From positions 1,242,501 through 1,306,500 of the forward strand of contig JARWKL010000008.1 of NCBI GenBank assembly GCA_029961685.1: DNA of 64,000 bases, written 5' to 3'. The DNA is from Aristolochia californica. Its lineage: Eukaryota > Streptophyta > Magnoliopsida > Piperales > Aristolochiaceae. Under the pieces are notes generated by a model. That model was not told where the DNA came from, did no database searches, and worked only from the letters and a program-made list of their open reading frames with translations. The translations under genes were made by a program, and so were the position numbers. Shown in pieces: positions 1 to 11,995 of this stretch. The first letter of the stretch is position 1. The number at the start of each line of letters is the position of its first letter.

Positions 1-1119
1 TTAAGTTGAAGAAGAAGGACCAAAAGAAAGGAAATTCATTGCACTCGCTTTCTTACCCTTATATTTTTGTCTGAAAGAAAAATAAATGCCTCTCATATGT
101 TAAACTATATTAAATTAAGTATATAACAAAAGGAAGCCATCACCTCTTCCACGGCATTCACTCCTAGTGCCACGAGAGAAGACAGAGGAAAAGGCAGGCC
201 CTTTCTCACTTCTCTTCTCTAAAGAGAAAAGTGGCTTGGGGGGAAAGCCTCCACTCTCTCTCTGATCAAACACAGCAATTTCACAAATATTTAGCACCAC
301 AATAATTTAAGGCTTTCCCTGAACCTCATATATCAGAAAGCCAGAGACTTTTGAGGAAGGAAGGAAACAAAGTGAAAATACATTAAGAAGCAAATCTTGA
401 CACCCTCAGTGCTCAGTAACAGAGTAAGTTGTGAAGAACATATAGTTAAGCTTTAGTAGAAAAGCAACCCATTCAATCCATTTCCAAACTGAATCAGCAA
501 TAGGGTTAGACAGCTATCAACCTCATGTACCAGCATGCTCACAATGTGCTTTAAAATTCACTCCTGCACTGACCAAAACCAGCTTAAAGCAAGCCAGTTT
601 TTAACTGGTAAGGATCAGCCTGATTCAAGATATTTTCATCAAACAATCTTCATTCCTTTTAAAAAGACGCAGAGAATTCTGCTACATGTTTGTGATATTT
701 CAAGTAGAGAAGGCTGTTGAAATTTTAAACTCAAATCACCAATGTCTCTTGTAAAGCAAGGTCTGAATCTGATCTGCTCAACCCCAGTAACTTTTAGTGG
801 CTATTTATACTCCTAAAAATTTAGGACACTTGAAAAGCAAATCATTAGCCAAATTCAATCGCAACCATTTCAATTTTTTGGTGCTGGGAAATTCTATTCC
901 ACTCATCCATAGTTATGTCACTATTAGATAGTGGGCAGCCCATTTATCAAATCATTCTCTTAAGCAAACACAAATATCAACTGGTTAAGCACTGATGAAG
1001 TCCTAGTTCAAACACTTTGCTTCATATACTCAGATTATTATTGAAAACATGACTACTGAAAGGAAATGAACTGCAAAACAAGAAAAATACCTACTTCTCA
1101 AAGACTTTATAAGCTAGCA
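1..1119. other. Intergenic DNA, no gene seen
   Basis: AT-rich sequence. The only open frames are short and have no recognisable motif or splice context. It may hold the 3' end of a minus-strand gene (see 1120-1288), but I see nothing that fixes this. Confidence 0.4.
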
Positions 1120-1288
1120 TTAGTGACCAATCAATTCACCAATCTTCACAATCCCTGCCTGACTAAGCATTTCACTCTCTTCACCTAGGTCAGCTCCTTC
1201 ATCCAAGACTGGAGAAGCAAAACAGGCAATGCAGTCAGCATACCAAGGATTATGCAATTCACAAGAAAATATTACAATTGCCTTAGGT
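1120..1288 (-). CDS. Possible last coding exon of an unidentified gene
   Basis: On the minus strand a frame runs from about 1288 to a TAA at 1120-1122. It reads like real protein: it starts PKAIVIFSCELHNPWYADC, then an acidic stretch (DEGADLGEESEM), and ends GIVKIGELIGH. A possible but weak acceptor (ATAAG) precedes it. After the stop, about 30 nt on, a GTATTT donor-like site (around 1091) would allow a 3'UTR intron. I do not recognise the family, and I found no partner exons between 1.3 and 2.8 kb. It may be an orphan exon, a pseudogene fragment or chance. The in-frame ATG upstream at 1422 lies in sequence that looks non-coding. Confidence 0.25.
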
Positions 1289-2797
1289 CTTATTTTTTGC
1301 AAACAAATCCAGGCAGTGATATAGTGACAGTAAGACTTATGTGAATTTTCCAGCCAACAAAACTTTACAGCATAGTTTCTAAGTGAAGATACTATGAGGT
1401 AACAAAAATCTAGTAGTATCAAACTCCTGCTCCCTAATTAGAACAAAAAATCAAACCAAAATATAAACGCACAATGTTGCAATATTCAATAGGATTTACC
1501 AGGAGAACATTCTAATGTTAAAAAAAAAAAAAAAACTACTTATCCAACATTCAATTTTTTTGGGGAATTCTCATGTAGCTTACCGTACTTTTGAGCCATT
1601 CTCTTTCTATTTCTTAATATTTAGCAGCACATAAAAAAGTGTGAACAATATGTAAGCCACTCTAAGGACATTGCATCAGATGTTGAGGGTTTGCAAACAC
1701 CCTCAAAAGCTTCCAAGCACAAATAGGTATTGTAAACCCACTTTTCATTAAAACACACAAAAACTCTAGAAAGACAATGATTTTTTTTTGGCAAAGCCAA
1801 AGACTATAATATAGTTAAGGACAAAAACTTAAACTATGTTTTTGATAAGTACAGGAACAAAACTTCTCTTTTTCTTCTTTTTTGTCTTTTAATGTAGGTG
1901 CAAACAGCATGTTGATGTGGAATTAAAAAGGTATATTTCTCTTATGCATAACAAATCTCCCGCTACTTGGAGATCCTGGTTTATTTGACAGTTTTAAACA
2001 TACATACTAACTCCCACCCAAACTGCCAGATGCCAGATATTTAGATGGAATAATCTTCTCTAAGCTGTAAATTGCTCAGTGTCTTCTGACAATTCTAAGA
2101 ATGTAATTGAGTTCATTGCTATTCCAGTCCGATGGAAGATGTTATCACTTACTCTCAGAATATCCCTTCAAAAAATTTCACCCTTCTATGCTCTATAAAT
2201 TGAGTTCTCTTCTCTGAGCAATAAACTAATGTAGCGCCAAATGCCCTGGCTTTTCACTATGCCGAACTGTACCTTCCCTTTTCTCATCCTATACTTAGCA
2301 ATCATAAACCTGACCAAAGTTCCGAGGCATAAAACAAAGAAATTTTTTCATAAAAAAATAAAACAAAGAAATCTTTCATCGGAGTAAGTTGTTTGTTCTG
2401 ATTAAAATGCATCCACAAAGTTGATGGAACAATTTCTTGTTTTGAATGAAGGGTGATGGAAATGAAAATTAAACAAAGTTGACAACCACCATTATCGGAT
2501 GACACGATGAGGCATGCATGGAACCCTCTTATACGCAATACAACATACTCATACCAATTAGGAGATGTGGAGAAGTAATTGAAAAAAAAAGACAATGGTT
2601 ACCTTACATATTTCGAGTTTGAATGTTATCACTCTTTATGATTCAAGTTTTAAAGCTCATAAGCACCCTACTGGACTATCCACAGTAATGCATAAAAAGC
2701 TCAAAAATTTTCCATGCTGATGCAATGTAGATAACACAATATTAAGCTGCTTGTAGTCCATATGCCATCAAGAAGTACCTAGGGCTTTGTGCCTGAC
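1289..2797. other. Non-coding DNA downstream of the PPR gene
   Basis: AT-rich, with an A run near 1519-1533. The PPR 3'UTR and poly(A) site must lie in the upper part, roughly 2600-2797 on the minus strand. No other gene is supported. Confidence 0.4.
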
Positions 2798-5215
2798 TCA
2801 TATCTGCTTTGCCCTCATAATTCCTTGTTCCAGAAATGATAGAATATGATCATCCAAGTGGATGCCCCTAGCTCTCATTTCATTTACAAGGTCCCAAGCC
2901 TTAGCTTCATTCCCTTGCTTGCAGTATCCTGATACTAGAGCAGTATATGCAACCACATCAGGTTTCAATCCCCTACTAGTCATATCATTAAAAAGATTTA
3001 CAGCATCATTAACACAATTCAATTTAAAATACCCGTCAATCAAAACTGTGAAACAAGCAACATCAGGTTCAATTTCCATTTCTATCATCTCAGTCAGCAA
3101 TTCAAATATGGCACTACAAGCTTCACTACCTTTCTGCTTTGTGCCTCCATGAGTCCCACTATAATATATACCTTCTTTAAACTTTTCTTTAAACTGTGCA
3201 TCAAGCAAAACAGTATAAGTGACAACATCAGGTTTTATCCCCTTGATTTTCATCTCATTAAACAAGTCAGAAGCTTCATTGAAACACTTCATTTTGCATA
3301 ACCCATGTATAAGAGCTGTGTATGTTACCACATCTGGGGAAAAACCTCTTTTAACCAAATCTTCATAAATTTTCCAAGCCATACACATATTTTGTGCCCT
3401 AATGAACCCACCTAAAAGTTTACTGTATGAAAGCTCATTAGGTATCACACCCAAGGCTAACATCTTCTTAAACACTTTAAAACCTTTCTCTACATTCCCC
3501 TCCTTACAGAGGCAACTGATTAGCTTTGAACATGCAGTCTGGTCAACACATATGTTTTGCTTACACAAATTGACAAACAGTTTATAGGCTTCCGTTGTAC
3601 GATCTGCTTTGCAGTAGCCCTTCACCATGGCACTAGATGTGACAACACACTGCATAAATCCCTTTTGCATCAAAGTTCTAAATAACTGTTCTGCCTCTTC
3701 AACCTTACCTCCTTCACAGAAACCCTCAATTACTGTACCGTAAGTAATAGAATTGGGATTTAAAAGGTTTACTTCATTAGTAGGCAAATGGCTTAAAACT
3801 TTGGTTTCTTTTGTGGGAAAAGAACTTAAACCGTGGTCCAACATATGGGTTAGATTCTCTAAAAGGTGCAAACTTTCTTGTCTGTAACCATTTCTACAAT
3901 ACAGGCCAGCAAGTACATTGCAAGTGACAATATCAGGTGTTATACCAATCTTCAACATAATGGAAAAAACTGCCAAAGCCCCAGAGAATTCACCCAAATG
4001 GAAATAACCATTCATTACACTTGTGTAGTGAATGACATCTGGAACAAGCCCCCCATCCTTCATTTTGTTAAATAACTCAATTGCTTTTCTCATATTCTTC
4101 AATCTGCAATGGGCATCTATAACAATACCATACAAAATCTTGTCAGGTAAAAGACGTGAATCCTCTGCGACTAATTTTTCATAATGGGATAAAGCTCTTG
4201 AGAGATCCCCACTCTTACAATACCCATGAATTATACAACTATAACTGAAGGCATCAGCAGCTACCCCTTGCTTTCTCATGTCCTCCAAAACAGCTTCAGC
4301 TTCTTGTAGTCTCATCTCACAACAGAATCCACTAATGACAACATTATAACTGAAAGTACCAAATTGGACCCCAGAACCTCTAATGTTCTGGAGTAGTTCA
4401 TTAGCCCAACCAGATTTTCCACTTGAACACATACCCTTCATCAAAGTTGTGTAAGTATAAATGTCAGGTTTAATGTCCAGTTGTTGCATTTGTTGGAAAA
4501 CATTGTTTACTTCTTCCCACTTTTTTTCTTTGCACAACAATTTAGTCAAAATTGTAAAAGAATAAATATTTGGACTCAACCCGAATCTCTTCAACTCCTG
4601 GAAAAAAGACATTGCCATTTCAGACATACCACGATCAATCAATGAGTTCAGAATAAAATTGAATGGTCGCTCATGAGGAAGAACACTTATACTTCTTGAT
4701 TGAAAAAATGTGCTGATGGCCTCTTTATACATACCAAAATCAATATACACCTTAAGCAAAATTTCAAGCACCTGAATTAACACACCGGAACCCTTATATC
4801 TCCTTAAAAGACAATCAAAGACGGTAATGATTTCAAAGCCCAATTTTTCTTTAGATGAAACCATTTCTCCCAAGAAAGATTTTAGCTTCACATGCAAATT
4901 CGAACTGCATAAAATCTGTATCATTGTTGTATACGAATCAACATCAGGAAAACACCCGCTGTTCTTTGTATCATTAAAAAAGGACAAGGCTGCATTTGGC
5001 TCTTTGCTCAGTCTCCTCAGGATTTCTATGATGTTCACACTCTCAAAATTGACAAACTCCTGTACTGGAGAGTTCTGTAAGGAAATGATTTGACCCTGAC
5101 TAGTAGGTTCAGGTGCATGCAGAGTTACCAGAGTTGCTAAAGGTGAAAACCATGAGAGTTTGTATGGAGCAACAGAGTTCCTACATGAAAAAAATCTAAA
5201 TACTGATATCCACAT
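2798..5215 (-). CDS. P-class pentatricopeptide repeat protein, probably mitochondrial
   Basis: One uninterrupted frame of 805 aa, as usual for plant PPR genes. PPR proteins bind organellar RNA in a sequence-specific way and act in its splicing, editing, stability or translation. Tandem 35-residue repeats fill residues of about 180 to 790, with many copies of the helix-A/B signature ending in xPDVxTYT or xPNxxSY (for example GLSPNIYSFTILTKLLC and GIKPDVVTYTVLL). No E, E+ or DYW tail follows the last repeat, which places it in the P class. The first 40 residues are rich in Ser, Arg and hydrophobics (MWISVFRFFSCRNS) and fit an organelle transit peptide. Around residue 690 a Gly/Lys/Thr-rich insertion (GGTKQKGSEACS) spaces two repeats. 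The layout recalls At2g26790-like proteins, but that is a guess. The start is the first ATG in frame; a splice acceptor-like sequence (TTTTTTTCATGTAG) lies 12 codons inside it. Confidence 0.9.
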   Translation of the reverse strand: MWISVFRFFSCRNSVAPYKLSWFSPLATLVTLHAPEPTSQGQIISLQNSPVQEFVNFESVNIIEILRRLSKEPNAALSFFNDTKNSGCFPDVDSYTTMIQILCSSNLHVKLKSFLGEMVSSKEKLGFEIITVFDCLLRRYKGSGVLIQVLEILLKVYIDFGMYKEAISTFFQSRSISVLPHERPFNFILNSLIDRGMSEMAMSFFQELKRFGLSPNIYSFTILTKLLCKEKKWEEVNNVFQQMQQLDIKPDIYTYTTLMKGMCSSGKSGWANELLQNIRGSGVQFGTFSYNVVISGFCCEMRLQEAEAVLEDMRKQGVAADAFSYSCIIHGYCKSGDLSRALSHYEKLVAEDSRLLPDKILYGIVIDAHCRLKNMRKAIELFNKMKDGGLVPDVIHYTSVMNGYFHLGEFSGALAVFSIMLKIGITPDIVTCNVLAGLYCRNGYRQESLHLLENLTHMLDHGLSSFPTKETKVLSHLPTNEVNLLNPNSITYGTVIEGFCEGGKVEEAEQLFRTLMQKGFMQCVVTSSAMVKGYCKADRTTEAYKLFVNLCKQNICVDQTACSKLISCLCKEGNVEKGFKVFKKMLALGVIPNELSYSKLLGGFIRAQNMCMAWKIYEDLVKRGFSPDVVTYTALIHGLCKMKCFNEASDLFNEMKIKGIKPDVVTYTVLLDAQFKEKFKEGIYYSGTHGGTKQKGSEACSAIFELLTEMIEMEIEPDVACFTVLIDGYFKLNCVNDAVNLFNDMTSRGLKPDVVAYTALVSGYCKQGNEAKAWDLVNEMRARGIHLDDHILSFLEQGIMRAKQI

Positions 5216-6050
5216 GAAACAGCATACATGGCTGTGAGAAATTCAAGCATACCCTTCTAGAAGCAATAGCAAGATAATTCTAAGCTTTTGACATGTTTTT
5301 TGCAAGAAATAGAAGTGAGTATGGGAATGCCAGTCTTCTTCTTGCATTGTTTGAGAAATTCATCACATATGCTCATTGTCTCATCAAAACTGCACACCAT
5401 TTTGAATATTGAAACCCCAAGCCACTGCTTTCTCATCACAACATCCTCACCGCGCAAACTGATCTTCTGGTAATAACAAACGAAGAACATAATACGTAAA
5501 AAGTAAAATAGGCAATAAAAACAAAGTTCAGAGGGAAGAGAGAGGTAACGGTGCCAGATATAAGAGTGCATAACTGAATAGGGAATACAAATAATCACAG
5601 CCTCCGATAAAGGACAAGAGACTTCAAGAAAAAAATTTAATCCTTTGGTTCAACTAGTCTCTCATCGTACGAATCATTTAACTCGTTAAAAGAGTAAAAG
5701 AACATGAGAAAGCTTCATTGACGTACTCGAGATTAAAAATAGCGAGTTTGGCCGAATCCAAACACAGTAAACAGCTTCTAAATTTCCGGCTTAACAGCAA
5801 GATTTTGACAAAATGGCCACATCAGAAATCGTGCGAGCACCTCTTGCCATCGCCAGCACCGGTGGTCTCTCATTCTCTGATCCTTCTATACGGTCGCTGC
5901 CGAAGCCTGCAACTTTCTAATCGGCTCCCGCCATCCTTGCTTCGCTTTTGTCTCGTTAGGGAAGAAAACAGCAGCGCTGGAGGGAAAACCCGACAACTAG
6001 AACCGAATGAGGTTTATCAAGCTGACCCAGAGTAGACCCGTTTGATACCC
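5216..6050 (-). promoter_or_regulatory. Putative 5' leader and promoter of the PPR gene
   Basis: Upstream of the PPR start on the minus strand. The stretch at 5770-6050 is clearly GC-richer than its surroundings, as plant 5'UTRs often are, and carries only short open frames. A good acceptor (TTATTACCAG) at about 5470 and a donor (GG|GTATGC) at about 5252 would define a leader exon at about 5253-5470. That exon holds an upstream ORF of about 55 codons (starting MRKQWLGVSIF) which ends before the PPR start. The true transcript start is unknown. Confidence 0.4.
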
Positions 6051-6433
6051 TGGTTTATCTATCACTAAGTTTTATCTTTTATCTCTATCAGTTTAATCGT
6101 CTTATACGCGTATACTAATATCAAGAGCTCAATTCATGATGAAATCGCTCTGTGAAGCAAAGTAAAACTGTATGAGATGGCCTCAATATCCCAAATGTAA
6201 AAATAATTTTGAATTTAAAGTACAACATTAACAGATCAATAGAGCTTAACAGATCAATAGAGCTGGTTCAGCCGGTCATAAAATGGGCTAAACTGGCACT
6301 TCCAAGGATTAATTAACACAAACGATTTAAAAAAAAAACAACAAAAAGGAAAGCAAGCAAGTAGCAGCAGCATCATTCCAGACGTTGTAAATAACACTCT
6401 TCACTTGATCTCCCACATTTTAACGTGATTGAT
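6051..6433 (-). other. 3'UTR and downstream region of actin copy 1
   Basis: The region follows the actin-1 stop. A C/T-rich patch with ACTTGCTTGC, around 6340-6390, matches a patch in the 3'UTR of actin copy 2 (20135-20170). The rest of the two 3' regions does not align by eye. A short near-repeat, GAGCTTAACAGATCAATAGA, lies at about 6230-6262. Confidence 0.5.
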
Positions 6434-7909
<1,476 letters not shown>

Positions 7910-9545
7910 CTTCTATATAACTGCCAAAAGCAGGAACAAATGTCAAGCAGAGAGCACAGGTCAACCAATGGAAAATTCTGTGAAACGACTTCAATATCCA
8001 ACATGTAAAATACCACACTGCCTTTAATAGATAGTGGGAGTCGTCGTTTCACTTGTCATAAGTGGTGCTTCACCTAGTCCTCAATTTGATAACTTTCATC
8101 TAAACAAATTTTTAATACAAAACCAACTAGCTTATTTAATTAACAAATGTAGACCACCAAGTCTTCTAGATCTCACTGCTCCTTAGTCAAGGGAATTAAG
8201 ATGCATTAGATATTAGGTCTCAAGAGACCCGTTCAAACTAATAAAATATCTTTGCAAGAATATGTTTTTAGGATGTGTAAGGAACAAACTATTATAAGTA
8301 AGCAGACGTATACAATATCCAGGAAAGTTATTCTTGGAACCCAGGTTTTTGGTTGAAGACACACATTCTTGGAGACTAACACCATCTAGCGAATATCAAC
8401 CCCCCAAAAAAATCACTATGGATCAAATTAGTAAAAGAATAATACATGAGATAATATAAAATAGATTAGCCACAAATCGGTTCCATTGGTGAAAACTTTT
8501 GCACATATTTTCTGGAATATTATGCATCCCACGCTCAATGATCATAAATATCATTTTTAGGACCATAACAAAAATTATAAACCAATATTTCTCCATCTAA
8601 ATAGTGGACTATTATCAGAAACAGTTGCAAAGCATTACATAAAAGCATTAAAAAAGCATCAAAAGACTCACAATAGATTTGAGGGACAGAAAAAATAACC
8701 AAATATAAAAATCACACACAATCGAATCTACAAAAGAGTTGCCAATGATCAGGAAAATATGGTACCAAAACATCATGACCCACTAACTTTAAGGACACAT
8801 GAAGAATGGAGAACATTTCAGAAATATATTTGGTCAGCAATTTTGATTTAGATAAAATAATTAATTTATATTTTTTATCAAGGAATACTACGGAACTGTC
8901 TCTCATCAATCATAAATATCAGTAGAGCAATGCGTTGTGCTAAATCAGATGAAAGAACCCTCAATGTCCTCCCCGTTTCCTAAAACTGGAGCAATATCGA
9001 TTACTAAATGTAAACATAGCGGGGCAGAATCTAAAGTCGACTCACCATCTATAGATCCAGATAAACTCACGAGACTTCAGATTAAAGACACAAGTCAAAA
9101 TGCTAAAAAAGAAGGCTTCGGCGTAAAAGCAAATTGCACAAGCTAAAGCCGACTTTCAAATCAAAACACTTCAAAAGATGATTTCGACAAAAAAGACGCA
9201 CTCATCTCTCTAAAACCAAAACAAAACATAACATCACCGTAGAACAAAAATCATCATTACAGGCATTTTCCAGCAGACGATCTCAACAATTTGAAAACAT
9301 ATAGACACTCGAATGCAAAAAAGAAAAAAAAATACATGGTCCGAATATGATGTCCAAACACCTCAGTATTTCCACAACAGAGAATCAAAATGTGAAAAGA
9401 GTAAAATCAAAATGAAGACTTACTTAGAGGATTTAGATTTGAGAGTGAATTTTGATCGAGGAACGAGAAAGGTTTTCCTGCTCTCTCTCCCCTTTAACCA
9501 CCTCCAGGCGATCATTGCAGCTATTGCCCTTGGGCGTTTATTAGA
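7910..9545 (-). promoter_or_regulatory. Actin-1 leader exon and leader intron
   Basis: Plant actins typically carry a 5'UTR exon followed by a long leader intron that boosts expression. Here the leader exon ends at 9424 with a donor GTAAGTCTTC (9423 downwards). The intron runs 7913-9423, and its acceptor TATATAG sits three bases before the ATG. The exon is purine- then CT-rich (about 9424-9545, start not fixed). The same exon and intron sequence recurs at 13030-13920 and 15555-16440, and in part at 17800-18710, ahead of actin copy 2. Compared with copy 2, the 3' part of this intron (about 7975-8365) holds about 390 extra bases. Confidence 0.75.
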
Positions 9546-9850
9546 AAAAAGGCAGCCTAATTTTGGATCCGAGTAATAGTAGGAAAGATTGTTTTGACCA
9601 TTTCTATCGTAACCTTTTAGGGTAAAAAGCAAAATTCATCCATCCAAAATTTCTAAAAAAAAATAAAAAAAAAATAAAAATATAATTTTATTTATATTTA
9701 ATAAAATAAAAGTTATTTTCAAATATAATCTTATATTTCATTATTTGATTTTGTTTTCTTAAATAACGGTTCTTAATCATTTATTACTTTAACACAAAGA
9801 ACCTAAACCCTAAACCCTAAACCTTAAACCTTAAACATTTTTATTTAAAA
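9546..9850 (-). promoter_or_regulatory. Actin-1 proximal promoter with telo-box cluster
   Basis: The conserved region just upstream of the leader exon. It contains a block of AAACCCTAA-type repeats at about 9803-9836 (two perfect and two drifted units on the plus strand). Such telo-boxes are known cis-elements in promoters of plant housekeeping genes. The same block recurs, more or less degraded, at the matching place in the three leader units upstream of actin 2 (about 12757, 15283 and 17548). No clear TATA box is visible. Confidence 0.5.
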
Positions 9851-10050
9851 ATTAAGAATAATTATTTCAGAAAAAAATCAAAAAAATTACTATTTTGGAA
9901 AACAAAATCTAAGAATAGTAATCTTAGGAATTGAAATATAAATTTTTCTTGAAGGCCATCTAAGTGCTAAATTTAATCCTTAAATTAAAACATGTAATTA
10001 GTTTGTCTTAACAGAAAGAAGGAATGAGTTGTGCTAGGTAAACTTACCCC
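9851..10050 (-). repeat. Distal edge of the inverted actin duplication
   Basis: On the minus strand this matches one copy of the ~160-bp repeat (motif GACAAGCTAATTACATG...GATGGCC) that occurs two or three times in each leader unit at 12.4-17.5 kb. Similarity ends near 10050, which marks the outer limit of the copy-1 arm. Confidence 0.6.
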
Positions 10051-11995
10051 GTTTCTATCCCATTTTATATCTCCACTTCTTCCCTACGGGTTGGGTTTGG
10101 GGAAACCCATCCCCAACTAGAAACCAACGGGTCTTTTTTTTTTGGCTCCTTTCCTATCCCGTAGGGTAAAATTCGTAGCCTGAACCTAGGTTTTTTGAGT
10201 CGGTTCTCTATGAAACTCGAATCGTTACCTACCCCTTGGCACAATTCATTTAAATGTGCATTACACAAAATGTAGTTAGTAGAAAATAGAAACATAAATT
10301 TAATGGGATATAAAAGTATATAATCTACTATAAAATATATATTTATGACAAAAAAATTTGTTGTTCTTCATTTTTTTATGACTTTTCTGTACAATAGTTG
10401 CAACAAATGTTATTTCTTTTGTAATGATAATAATGGTTGTTGCAAGAAGTATAATATTTGTGACAATATATAGTGTCACTAAAAGAAATTCTAACTTTTT
10501 GTGACGATCAGAAAAAGGAGTTGTAAAATGCAATTACTTTTTGTGACAACATATTTTTGGTAACGATAAAAAAACAAACTTTTTGTAACAAAATCAATAG
10601 TCAAACACAAATATTTTTTTGTAGCAAGAACAAAATTGTAAAAAATTATTCTTTTTTAAAATAATTCTAATGAGTTAATTCACAACAAATTTATTTTGTT
10701 ATGAGTGTTCTTACAAAGATTTATAATGGTTCATAATCCTATATTGGATTGCTACTCAACTCCCAAGAGGTTTATACCTTACAGTTAATTCACTACAACT
10801 ACATCAAATTACCAAATTGCCTCTAAGAACGATTAAAAATGCTACCCACAGAAGGATTTATACCACTTGATTGATCACAATAGTTAATCGCAATACACAC
10901 CTTCAGATAAATTCTACAACAACAAAACAAGACTCTCAATCTATACCCATAAAAAGGGATTTTCTACTATCTTACTAGGCACTATTGGCTTGACCCACGA
11001 AGGTAATTGTAGTAACTTACTAGATATAATGACTTAGACTCACACATGAATTTTCAAAAACAATTGCCTTCAAAGGGACATATGATCGACAATAGGAAAA
11101 ATGGTTTACTACCCTTTATTTCTTAGCCACATAGTTTTTTCTTAATAAATGAGACAAAGATGGTCAAATCTACACAAGACTTGGTCAATTTTGCAAGGAA
11201 TATTTGCTTATATTTTAACCCAATACAAAAGCCTTTTAATAAGGTGGACATTTATATACTATATAAATAGCAACTTTAGTCCTTGATTGTCCAAAATTTA
11301 AAATCAAAGCTCCAAGATAAAATCAGATTGGATTTTCAAATCTGGGGGGACATTGTAATGCAACTCAAATCAAGTACGATTTAATAATTTAAGCTCTCAA
11401 GTACTCTGCCGAACAATTTTAATGATTTTAAAGTGAGATATCTTAAGTTTAGATTTATTTGACGAAGTATACTCATTTGATTTCAAAATGAAAACACATA
11501 ATTGCTTAGATTTTGAAAATCAGCCCAATAAGCAATAGTCTTAACAAGTAACTTTTAATCTCAAAGTATTTACACCAAAGTTTAAAAATGCTTCACCAAG
11601 TATAATCAATGATTTTAAAATACATGCAAAATAATATTCTTGAGTTATGAGCCCTGAATCTTTAATCCTATGTAAAACCCCTACAAAATCATATATAGGA
11701 ATGTTTCGATATAATATCAAAGTACAAAAATAATAATTCTAGCAAAAAAAATTTAAGCAAATAAATATTTCAAAGTAAAAACCCCAAATATTTTGTGTTT
11801 TAAGGTTTGACTTTTTGAAAGTCCAAATTCAGTCTCCAAACTTGATTTCAAAGTGTATATCTTCTTTAAAAAAAGTCGTGTAAGCCTTAAAAGTGGAAAC
11901 ATCATTTTGGGCACAATCAACTTAAATACTCAATTTTAAAAATCTATTTTTCTTGGAAATGAATCTTTGTTCATTTGTTAAACTTGGTGAAATCA
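10051..11995. other. AT-rich spacer between the two actin arms
   Basis: No gene. At 10060-10250 there is a stretch of degenerate (A)ACCC/GGGTT-like low-complexity sequence. At about 10330-10620 a motif like TTTTTGTGACGA recurs in drifted form, which resembles subterminal repeats of DNA transposons, but no termini or target duplication can be shown. The rest is plain AT-rich DNA. Confidence 0.4.

Noticed and set aside
3866..4075. Small plus-strand frames within 2.8-5.2 kb
   Set aside because: Antisense shadows of the PPR coding sequence.
9801..9838. Interstitial telomere as scar of a chromosome fusion
   Set aside because: Only about four units, at the same promoter position in four copies of the actin leader; a telo-box promoter element explains it better.
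10330..10620. CACTA-type transposon from TTTTTGTGACGA-like repeats
   Set aside because: No clear terminal CACTA repeats and no 3-bp duplication could be found.
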